From positions 1 to 7,082 of the forward strand of contig JACCSL010000300.1 in NCBI GenBank assembly GCA_013812995.1: 7,082 bases of DNA, given 5' to 3'. The position numbers and the translations under genes were made by a program. Shown here in pieces: positions 1 through 6,761 of this stretch (positions within the stretch are counted from its first letter, which is position 1; every line of letters begins with the position of its first letter). The notes beneath the pieces are model-generated. The model made no database searches and was not told the DNA's origin. It was given only the letters and a program-made list of their open reading frames with translations. Source of the stretch: Ardenticatenales bacterium. GTDB lineage: Bacteria; Chloroflexota; Anaerolineae; Ardenticatenales; Ardenticatenaceae.

Positions 1-1
1 G

Positions 2-796
2 AGTATCTCCGGGCAACAGGATGACCGGGTCACGATTGCAGTGGATACCCTGGTAGTGCGGCAGGGGCAGGCGGACGCGGCGCGGCTGCGCATCCGAATC
101 CTCACCAGCCAGGCGAGTCTTATGCCCACCGTCAGCAGCGCCTCTGTGCTCCTCTCGAAGCACCCCTCGCTCTCTCCGCAGCTTACCACGGGCAGCCCCT
201 CGCTCTGGGGACAGGCCCTCCCCATACCCGCCTGCTCGCAGATGGTGTACCCGGATGGCGGGGAAATCTGGTGCAGTCCGACCTCTGTCACGATGGTGCT
301 CGGCTACTGGACGGAGCGGACAGGGATTCCCGTCGGGGCGTGTGAGCCGCGCGTCCGGGACGCCGTCGCAGGCGTCTATGATTATGCCTACAATGGGCAT
401 GGGAACTGGCCCTTCAATACGGCCTACGCGGCCACAAAGGGACTGGAAGGCTACGTTACCAGGCTGAGCGGGCTGGATGAGGCGGAGCGCTGGATCGCGC
501 GGGGGATTCCGTTGGTGGTAAGCTTCGGCTGGGCACCGGGGCAACTGGACGGTGCACCGCTTCCATCAAGTTCGGGCCACCTGGCAGTACTGGCTGGCTT
601 CGACCCGACGGGCAATCCTGTCGTTTATGACCCGGCGGCTATCAATGACGCGAGCGTAAGGCGCACATACCGCCGGGATCAGTTCGAGCAGCTATGGCTC
701 TCCCGCACGGCGGGAACTGCCTACATCATCGCGCCAACCACGACCTTTGATCTGCCGCCGCGCCTGTATGTGCCTGTGATGCGCAACGCACCCTGA
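2..796 (+). CDS. C39-like family cysteine peptidase, C-terminal part (5' end outside window)
   Basis: Probable secreted papain-fold protein of the C39-like peptidase family (Peptidase_C39_2 type). The frame is open to the left edge. A GTG at 41 could be read as a start, but codons 2-40 continue sensibly (SISGQQDDRVTIAV) into the same beta-rich stretch, so I take 41 as internal. Counting from that GTG, the segment WCSPTSVTM holds the likely nucleophile Cys78, NWPFNTAYAA (122-131) is a family-typical stretch, SSGHLAVLAGF holds the likely catalytic His180, and VYDPAA holds the likely Asp197. The first ~55 residues belong to an upstream beta-sandwich-like accessory region. The chain ends in a short tail, LYVPVMRNAP, after a Pro-rich linker. 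No signal peptide can be seen because the N terminus is missing. Substrate is unknown; many relatives are annotated only as C39 family protein. It is convergent with the minus-strand signalling operon and need not be functionally linked to it. Confidence 0.86.
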   Translation, partial: SISGQQDDRVTIAVDTLVVRQGQADAARLRIRILTSQASLMPTVSSASVLLSKHPSLSPQLTTGSPSLWGQALPIPACSQMVYPDGGEIWCSPTSVTMVLGYWTERTGIPVGACEPRVRDAVAGVYDYAYNGHGNWPFNTAYAATKGLEGYVTRLSGLDEAERWIARGIPLVVSFGWAPGQLDGAPLPSSSGHLAVLAGFDPTGNPVVYDPAAINDASVRRTYRRDQFEQLWLSRTAGTAYIIAPTTTFDLPPRLYVPVMRNAP

Positions 797-800
797 TTTT

Positions 801-3452
801 TTATTCGTCAACCTGTATCTTCAAAAACACATCTACCACCCGACCATCAAAGTGCGTGCCTGCCAGGGAGCGAATATGGTCCCGCACCCGTTCTTCTAAC
901 CACGCCTTGCGATACGGGCGGTCAGAGCGCAGGGCATCCCACACATCTACCACAGCAAACATGCGCGCGGCCAGGGGAATCTCCTCTCCCTTCAGGCCGC
1001 GCGGGTAGCCGGTTCCATCCCATTTCTCGTGGTGGCAATAGGGAATATCCAGCGCGAGGCGCAGGAAGGCGATGGGCAGGAGCATCTCGTAGGCATACCC
1101 TGGGTGGAGCTCCATGATCTCGCGCTCCTCCTGCGTGAGCGGGCCAGGCTTGAGCAGGATGCCGTCGGGAATTCCCATCTTGCCGATGTCGTGGAGCAGG
1201 GCCCCCCGTCGAACGTGTAGGAGGTCCGCCTCCTTCAGCCCCAGCGCGCGGGCGAGCTGCATGGTCATCTCGGTAACGCGGTCACTATGGCCCCGCGTTC
1301 CCTCATCCCGCAGATCCAGCGCGCGCGCCCAGCCCGCGATGGTAGCGTCATACGCCTGGGAGAGTTCAAGGTTGGAGCGTTGCAAATTCTCGAAGAGCAA
1401 GGCATTGTCGATGGCAATGGCTGCCTGCCCGGCAAGGGCTTCCAGAAAGTCTATCCACTCCGCGTCAGGATGGAGGGGTGTACGATGGAAGACCTCCAGC
1501 ACCCCACGAATCTGCCCCATCGCGATGAGCGGCACACTGAAGTAGGTGGTAAAGTCTTCCGTCAGCCACAACGCCGCCCTGCTGGGTGGTGCCTGGCCCA
1601 GCTGTATCTGTGGAATCGCAATCAGCCGCCGCTCGATGATGGCGCGGCTGCCCACATCGTCCCCCAATGGAAAACGCGGCTCCGCCAGGCGTTCTGTGCG
1701 AAAACCATGCCACGCGACGCATTCCATCTGGTTGCTGTTGGGGTCGAAGAGCAGAATATCGGCGGCGTCCACGCGGAGTTGGATTCGGAGCTGATCCAGA
1801 AGCACTTCCAGCGGGGTCAGGAGATCGAGGCTGGTGGTGATTGCGCGGTCAATAGTGCGTAGGGCTGCCAGCCGATGCAGACGCTGCTCGGTCTGCTCGT
1901 AGAGCACCGCGCGGTGCAGGGAGTTGCCCGCCATCTCGGCCAGCCCGGTCAGCAGACGCACCTCGACCTCGGTAAACTCGCGCTCCTGGGGAAGTGCCAG
2001 GTGCATCAGCCCCACAATACTCTCCAGCGTCCGCAGCGGAAGTGAGATGGTGCTGTGGAGCATCTCCAGGCCGCTTTGCCTGGCGGGCAGGAGGTCGGCC
2101 CACACGTCCAGGCCGTCGCGGCAAATGGCGATTTCGCCTGTCTGAAAGACCTGTTCGGCCACATGCGCGTTGGGGTGTTGATGCAGGCCCAGCAGCTCCG
2201 GATGGGGTGGGTACCAGCCGCGAGCCACCAGCTGGTTCGTCTCCGGCTCCTGGAGGTAAATTGTCCCGAGGGTTGCCCCCACGATAGCAGCGGCCTTCTG
2301 CAAGAAGATCGGGAGCATCTCCTCCACGGCGCGGGCAGCGCGGAGCGCCGTCGAGACCTCGACCAGCGCCTCTAACTCGGTCGCCCGCAGCCGGAGTGCC
2401 TCGAAGAGGCGGGCATTACGAATCGCCACCTCCGTCTGCGCGGCCAACGCCTCGACCAGACGCAGGTGCTCCTCCGTGAAAAAGTTTGTCTCGCCTTTCT
2501 CCACCGCGCACAGCCCGATGGTCTCCCCTTCCGAGAGGAGGGGAACGCCCAGCCAGCTATGCCCCTTTCCACCCTCCACCGAGTGACTCCACACGGGATG
2601 CACCTGGGTGTTGGGAATGAGAACACTGCGCTGGTTCGCGAACAACTCTTCGAGAATGGGCGTGGCATCCACCTGAAAGCTATGGCCCTGCGAGAGCGCG
2701 GTGGCGTTCTCCTCGTAGCTGCGTAGTGCCCGCACCACGACCATGCTGCTTCCCTCGCGCAGCAGGACACTGGCAGCATCATAGGGCACAATCCAGCCCA
2801 GATAATCCAGCAGCGTTTCCAGCACATCGCCCAGGTCCAGATTCTGCGTCAGCGCCAGACTCGCGACGCGCAGCGTCTCCGCCACCTGGCGGGCGTTCTG
2901 CTCGGAACGGACCAGCCGTGTATTCTCGGCGGCAAGGGAAAGCATCTGTGCAAGCTGGTAAAGGATGGCCTCATCCTGCGGCGTAAACGCCCCGCCCTCT
3001 TTGCCGGACACCTGGAGGAAGCCGGAGTTCTGCCCATCCTGGCGGGTCAGGGGAACCGCGAGCCAACCCGGAAGGCCCGGCAGGCGCTCCAGCGGCTGCC
3101 ATGCCGGATGAACCTCCAATTCGGCCTGGGTCAGGCGGAGCACCTCATTCTTCTGGCAAACAAGCGCGCAGAGGGGCGCATCCGCAAGGCGTCTGAGATG
3201 CGCTTCTGCCGCTTCACGGGGCTCCGAGAACCAGGCAGTGGTAAGCGGAGGGATGGGGGAAGAAGAAAAGGTCAGGTGCGTGACGGCCTGCTGCGCCCCC
3301 ACCATCGCCCCCACCATCTCCGTGACACGCTGTACCTTTTCTTCCAGGGAAAGTGTGGAGTTTAAGAGGCGTGTGGCGGCAGCCAGTTTCTGAAGGGGTG
3401 CAAGCACCAGAAGCTCTTCCTGTACATCAAGGGTCATCACATCACGGTCCAT
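801..3452 (-). CDS. Multi-GAF HD-GYP cyclic-di-GMP phosphodiesterase
   Basis: Predicted soluble cytoplasmic enzyme of 883 residues that hydrolyses cyclic di-GMP, with activity set by N-terminal sensory domains; no membrane segment is visible. Order: a divergent GAF-like domain (about 25-180), then clearer GAF domains at about 205-348, 375-515 and 543-685, joined by helical linkers, then HD-GYP (about 698-880). The catalytic domain looks intact: GHSDR with His722, HDIGKMGIPD with His754/Asp755, His783 in HPGYAYEML, then HHEKWDGTGYP (807-817) with the GYP signature and GLKGEEIP following, and VDVWDAL (835-841) with RPYR. All metal-binding and signature residues expected of an active HD-GYP are present. 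It lacks a fused receiver domain, unlike RpfG; instead the preceding gene is a free receiver and the two overlap by 16 bases. The ATG at 3452 is chosen because AGGCGGAG lies 7 bases upstream; a second ATG (codon 6) overlaps the upstream stop as TGATG. GAF ligands cannot be told from sequence. Confidence 0.96.
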   Translation of the reverse strand: MDRDVMTLDVQEELLVLAPLQKLAAATRLLNSTLSLEEKVQRVTEMVGAMVGAQQAVTHLTFSSSPIPPLTTAWFSEPREAAEAHLRRLADAPLCALVCQKNEVLRLTQAELEVHPAWQPLERLPGLPGWLAVPLTRQDGQNSGFLQVSGKEGGAFTPQDEAILYQLAQMLSLAAENTRLVRSEQNARQVAETLRVASLALTQNLDLGDVLETLLDYLGWIVPYDAASVLLREGSSMVVVRALRSYEENATALSQGHSFQVDATPILEELFANQRSVLIPNTQVHPVWSHSVEGGKGHSWLGVPLLSEGETIGLCAVEKGETNFFTEEHLRLVEALAAQTEVAIRNARLFEALRLRATELEALVEVSTALRAARAVEEMLPIFLQKAAAIVGATLGTIYLQEPETNQLVARGWYPPHPELLGLHQHPNAHVAEQVFQTGEIAICRDGLDVWADLLPARQSGLEMLHSTISLPLRTLESIVGLMHLALPQEREFTEVEVRLLTGLAEMAGNSLHRAVLYEQTEQRLHRLAALRTIDRAITTSLDLLTPLEVLLDQLRIQLRVDAADILLFDPNSNQMECVAWHGFRTERLAEPRFPLGDDVGSRAIIERRLIAIPQIQLGQAPPSRAALWLTEDFTTYFSVPLIAMGQIRGVLEVFHRTPLHPDAEWIDFLEALAGQAAIAIDNALLFENLQRSNLELSQAYDATIAGWARALDLRDEGTRGHSDRVTEMTMQLARALGLKEADLLHVRRGALLHDIGKMGIPDGILLKPGPLTQEEREIMELHPGYAYEMLLPIAFLRLALDIPYCHHEKWDGTGYPRGLKGEEIPLAARMFAVVDVWDALRSDRPYRKAWLEERVRDHIRSLAGTHFDGRVVDVFLKIQVDE

Positions 3453-3862
3453 ACCGATTCTCCGCCTAGTAAGCGGTGCAAGACATCGGAGAAGCGTCGG
3501 CCATCTATCGGCTTGCCGATAAAGCCATCGAACCCGGCTGCCCGCGCCCGCTCGACATCCTGACGCATCACATTGGCGGTCAGCGCCACCACGCGAAGCT
3601 TCGTCCAGATAGGATCATCCCGCAATTCCTGGAGGATTTCATATCCATCCTTCTTCGGTAATTGCAGGTCAAGGAGAACGAGATCCACGCCGTCAGGCAG
3701 ATGCGCACGCAGGTATTCTGCGGCATCACTTTCTGTCTCGAAGATGTTCTCCGGAGCCACCCCTGCCAGCCGGAGCAGGCGGGTAATAACAAGGCGGTTG
3801 TTGGGGTCATCCTCCACAACCAGAATACGGGCTTCTTGGGTACTAGGGGATACGGTGGTCAT
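3437..3862 (-). CDS. Single-domain response regulator (DivK/CheY-like receiver)
   Basis: Stand-alone receiver of 141 residues with no output domain. It should accept a phosphoryl group and act through protein contacts rather than DNA. Receiver landmarks are all present: acidic pocket VVEDDP with Glu17/Asp18/Asp19, phospho-acceptor Asp65 in LVLLDLQLPKKDG, switch Thr95 in VVALTA, and Lys117 in FIGKPID. The NNRLV sequence after the acidic pocket and the QLPKKDGYE stretch are typical of DivK-like receivers that work with hybrid kinases. Its start shares one base with the kinase stop (TAATG), and its end overlaps the start of the HD-GYP gene by 16 bases, so its translation is probably coupled to both. 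The natural inference is that it links the hybrid kinase to the HD-GYP enzyme, effectively a receiver supplied in trans. Direct binding is not shown by sequence. Alternatives: allosteric regulator of the kinase itself, or a phosphate sink. Confidence 0.95.
   Translation of the reverse strand: MTTVSPSTQEARILVVEDDPNNRLVITRLLRLAGVAPENIFETESDAAEYLRAHLPDGVDLVLLDLQLPKKDGYEILQELRDDPIWTKLRVVALTANVMRQDVERARAAGFDGFIGKPIDGRRFSDVLHRLLGGESVWTVM
3460..3467 (-). promoter_or_regulatory. Ribosome binding site deciding the HD-GYP start
   Basis: On the minus strand, AGGCGGAG lies inside the end of the receiver gene, with 7 bases between GGAG and the ATG at 3452. This spacing favours the start at 3452 over the in-frame ATG at 3437, which overlaps the receiver stop (TGATG) but has no comparable Shine-Dalgarno of its own. 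Confidence 0.6.
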
Positions 3863-6741
3863 TATTCTTTCTTCTCTCCTTGGGAATTACGGGCGACGGC
3901 GCGACGAACGGTTTGGTTGAATTCCTCGGGGGTAAATTGCCCCTTTTGCAAGAAGGTTGTCGCTTCGGCGCGAAGCTGCTCCTGCTCGGTCATAGTCAGG
4001 TCCTTTGCCGACAGAACCACCACCGGCAGGTGAGCCGTGCGCTCATCCATGCGTAACTTGGCCAGTACCTCGAACCCGCTCAGGCCAGGCATCATCAGGT
4101 CCAGCACGATCACATCGGGCTCCTGCGCGAAGGCAGCCTCCAGCCCACTCGGGCCATCGGGTGCCGTGCTGACATGATAGGTCAGCCCATCCAACATCCG
4201 CCGCACGATCTCCAGAGCGTTGGGATCATCATCCACGGCCAGCACCTTGCCGCCGGGCGGTACAAACTGCTCAATGACACGCTGAAGGGACTTGCGATCA
4301 ACAGGTTTGATGAGGTAATCATTGGCCTGTAGGGAAAGGGCGAGTTGCTGCTCGCGCAGGATGCTACAGACCACCACAGGAATATGCTCTGTGAGGGGAT
4401 CCTCTTTCAGGGCTTGCAGCACCTCCCACCCATCCTTGTGCGGCATCATCACATCCAGAACCACCACATCGGGCTGGAGGGTCCGCGCCTGCTCCAGCAC
4501 CTGCCGGCTATCGCTCACCTTGAGTACCTGATAGCCGGGCGCAAGATGCTGCGAGATGGTCTCCCACACGACCGGGTCATCATCGATGATCAGCACCCGT
4601 GCCTCACGCACCTTGCTTTCCTCAGCATTGCTTTGAACGGGAGCGGTGGGCGCTGTGGGGGCCAGGTGGGGCAGCGTGAAAAAGAAGGTGGAGCCCACGC
4701 CGGGCTCACTCTTGACCTCCATCGTCCCCCCGTGCAGCTCAACAAAGCGCTTACTGATGGGTAGCCCCAGCCCCGTTCCCCCGACCTGCCGCGTCAGGCT
4801 ACCGTCCACCTGCACAAACTCTGCGAAGACCTTCGGAAGGTCCTCCTCGACGATACCTACCCCGGTATCCTGCACACTGACCGTTACGCCTCCCTCGTCC
4901 ACCCAGGCACGCACCGTGATGCTACCTTCCTCCGTAAACTTGGCGGCATTGGAGAGCAGGTTCAAGAGCACCTGGCGCACTCGTGTGCGGTCCGCCCATA
5001 CAAAGGGCAGATCAGCGGGTACCTCGCAGTGCAGCGCGATGGGTTTCTTGTGAACCAACGCCTGCGCTGTCGAGAGCACCCCATCCACAATTTCCTGCAC
5101 GGCGACTTCTTCAAAGAACAATTCTAACCGTCCGGCTTCAATCTTCGCAAGGTCGAGAATGTCATTAATCAGCCCCAGCAGGTGCTGACCCGCATCCTCG
5201 ATCCGCCTGAGCAGATCCTCCTGCCCTTCGGTCAAATCGCCCTCCACCCCCATCATCAGGAGATAGGCAAAGTTGATGATCGAGTTTAGAGGGGTGCGTA
5301 GCTCGTGAGACATATTTGCCAGGAATTGGGACTTGAGACGATTGGCTTCCTCGGCCTCTCCCCGCGCCAGCTCTGCCACGCGCGAGAGATCTGCCTGCCC
5401 CCGGTACAGATTCGCGTTATGGATGGCGACCGCGATCTGGTCGGCCAGGGTTTGCAGTACGCGCACATCGTCCCGCTTGAAGGCATTGAGGTGCTTGCTT
5501 TCCAGATCAAGCACGCCCAGAACTTCCTTGCCAATTCGTAGGGGCAACGCCAGCTCCGAGCGAGTCAGGGGCAGGCGTTTCTCCGGACGGTATCGAGAAT
5601 CGGTGGTCACATCACTAACCACCAGCGGCTCGCCCATGCTCGCCACGGTGCCAACGATGCTCTGAGTGCTGAGCGGGATGAACAGCCCCCCTTCCATCAG
5701 GTCTACATCTTCCTCGGTGGCGGCGGCGCGCAGAGCAACAATATCATGCTCTTTGTCTACCAGCACAATCATCACAGCATAGTAGTCGAAGGCGGTGCGG
5801 ATCAGTTCCGCAATCGTAGGCAAAAAATCTTCCTGTGCGAGCAGGGAGGTCGCATAGCGCCCCACCAGATTGATCAGGTTCAGCTGGTCAACCCGCTCCT
5901 CCATGTTGTGAGCATAGTGTTCCAACTGCTGGCGCGAGGTGCGGAGCCCCGTCTGCATGGTGTTGAACGAGTCGGCCAGAAGGCCCAATTCATCCTGGCT
6001 CTGCGCAGGAACAGGCTCGTCAAATTGCCCAGCGGCAACCCGGCTGGCTCCGTCCAGAAGCTCCCCGATGGGCATCATCAAGCGGCGCCCCAGGAGCCAG
6101 CCTGCCAACACGGCCAGCGGGGCTGTCGCAAGAAAGGTGAGAAGCGCATTCCTCATGGCCCGCTCCTCGTTCGCCACGACCGAAGAAGCGTCTATGTCTA
6201 TTCCTAGCAATCCATCGACCTGACGCAGATTGTCGTAGATGGGCGCATAGCCGCTCAGCCGAACGGCCCCGTCTGGACCTGTGTGAAGGGTATCGTCAAC
6301 CACAGGTTCTGTAATCGCGGCCAGCCCATTCTGGAAAAGCGGCGTCTCACGCGGGTACGCGTCGCCCACATGCGCCCGCTGACTCGCCTCGGTGCCATCA
6401 ATGACATAGGTGATGCGTCCATCCGGCTGCTGGCGCAGGGTGTAAATCTGTCGCACGGCCGGAATCGTCAACTGGGTCGATTCCAGCCGCCGCGCGACCA
6501 CACTGTAGGAAAGTGTCTCCTCATCGGCGGCCGTTCGAATCTGGGAGTGAAAATCGCCAACGATCACAGGTTGGGTGAAGCTGATGATGTCCAGCAGTCG
6601 CTCACGGATGGCCTGGAGCTGCGCGTTACGCAGTTGCCAGTAGAGGCTAAAGGTAAGGACACCCGCTACCAGTAAGAGCAGGAGGGAATAGGTTGCCGCG
6701 AGTTTAACACTCAGGCTGCGAGGGTGCTCCAGGAGGCGCAT
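3862..6741 (-). CDS. Membrane hybrid sensor histidine kinase (Cache-like, HAMP, GAF, HisKA, HATPase, REC, REC)
   Basis: A 959-residue sensor kinase. Residues about 13-34 and 198-218 are hydrophobic membrane helices flanking an extracytoplasmic domain of ~160 residues; its end (LSGYAPIYD, then GLLGIDIDASS at 177-187) is typical of Cache/PDC sensor folds. HAMP follows (about 219-272), then a helical linker, a GAF domain (about 300-445), and a coiled linker into HisKA with phospho-acceptor His479 in MSHELRTPLN. The ATPase has the N box (594-602, NLLSNAAKF), G1 DTGVGI (625-630) and G2 GGTGLGL (654-660). A Pro/Ala-rich linker leads to REC1 (about 714-828: Asp720-722, acceptor Asp763, Ser793, Lys812) and REC2 (about 831-948: Asp837-839, acceptor Asp881, Ser911, Lys933). 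All catalytic motifs appear intact. No HPt domain is present. Lys933 of REC2 is followed by Gly rather than the usual Pro. The ATG at 6741 is the only good start near the membrane helix. It lies 18 bases after a solute-binding-protein gene, which may provide its input. Confidence 0.97.
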   Translation of the reverse strand: MRLLEHPRSLSVKLAATYSLLLLLVAGVLTFSLYWQLRNAQLQAIRERLLDIISFTQPVIVGDFHSQIRTAADEETLSYSVVARRLESTQLTIPAVRQIYTLRQQPDGRITYVIDGTEASQRAHVGDAYPRETPLFQNGLAAITEPVVDDTLHTGPDGAVRLSGYAPIYDNLRQVDGLLGIDIDASSVVANEERAMRNALLTFLATAPLAVLAGWLLGRRLMMPIGELLDGASRVAAGQFDEPVPAQSQDELGLLADSFNTMQTGLRTSRQQLEHYAHNMEERVDQLNLINLVGRYATSLLAQEDFLPTIAELIRTAFDYYAVMIVLVDKEHDIVALRAAATEEDVDLMEGGLFIPLSTQSIVGTVASMGEPLVVSDVTTDSRYRPEKRLPLTRSELALPLRIGKEVLGVLDLESKHLNAFKRDDVRVLQTLADQIAVAIHNANLYRGQADLSRVAELARGEAEEANRLKSQFLANMSHELRTPLNSIINFAYLLMMGVEGDLTEGQEDLLRRIEDAGQHLLGLINDILDLAKIEAGRLELFFEEVAVQEIVDGVLSTAQALVHKKPIALHCEVPADLPFVWADRTRVRQVLLNLLSNAAKFTEEGSITVRAWVDEGGVTVSVQDTGVGIVEEDLPKVFAEFVQVDGSLTRQVGGTGLGLPISKRFVELHGGTMEVKSEPGVGSTFFFTLPHLAPTAPTAPVQSNAEESKVREARVLIIDDDPVVWETISQHLAPGYQVLKVSDSRQVLEQARTLQPDVVVLDVMMPHKDGWEVLQALKEDPLTEHIPVVVCSILREQQLALSLQANDYLIKPVDRKSLQRVIEQFVPPGGKVLAVDDDPNALEIVRRMLDGLTYHVSTAPDGPSGLEAAFAQEPDVIVLDLMMPGLSGFEVLAKLRMDERTAHLPVVVLSAKDLTMTEQEQLRAEATTFLQKGQFTPEEFNQTVRRAVARNSQGEKKE
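3876..3881 (-). promoter_or_regulatory. Ribosome binding site for the receiver gene, within the kinase 3' end
   Basis: On the minus strand AAGGAG sits in the last codons of the kinase, 13 bases before the receiver ATG. That is longer than ideal, but a purine-rich run (AGAAGAAAG) fills the gap. Together with the TAATG stop/start overlap, this suggests the ribosome ending the kinase reinitiates on the receiver. Confidence 0.5.
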
Positions 6742-6756
6742 GGCTGCTTGCTTCTA

Positions 6757-6761
6757 CTCCT
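6757..6761 (-). promoter_or_regulatory. Possible ribosome binding site for the hybrid kinase
   Basis: AGGAG on the minus strand overlaps the TAG stop of the solute-binding-protein gene and lies 15 bases before the kinase ATG. The spacing is long, so the site is weak on its own. The 18-base intergenic gap has no room for an independent promoter, which favours co-transcription with the binding-protein gene. Confidence 0.35.

Noticed and set aside
163..206. 11-base direct repeat CCCCTCGCTCT at 163-173 and 196-206
   Set aside because: Only two copies, 33 bases apart in frame inside a coding region (both encode Pro-Ser-Leu); most likely chance or local codon similarity.
780..802. Intrinsic terminator for the C39-like gene
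   Set aside because: The stem is only 4 base pairs and is separated from the T run by 6 bases; too weak to annotate as a terminator.
1287..1862. 191-codon open frame on the + strand
   Set aside because: Lies antisense to the HD-GYP gene, has no recognisable domain or convincing start site, and long antisense frames are expected in GC-rich genes.
2372..2827. 151-codon minus-strand frame inside the HD-GYP gene
   Set aside because: Same-strand shifted frame with Arg/Trp/Cys-rich translation typical of an off-frame read of a GC-rich gene; the main frame carries clear GAF motifs here.
4345..4764. 139-codon open frame on the + strand
   Set aside because: Antisense shadow of the kinase receiver region; composition follows the opposite-strand codons.
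5746..6207. 153-codon open frame on the + strand
   Set aside because: Antisense to the hybrid kinase over its well-conserved HAMP/GAF region; no domain features of its own.
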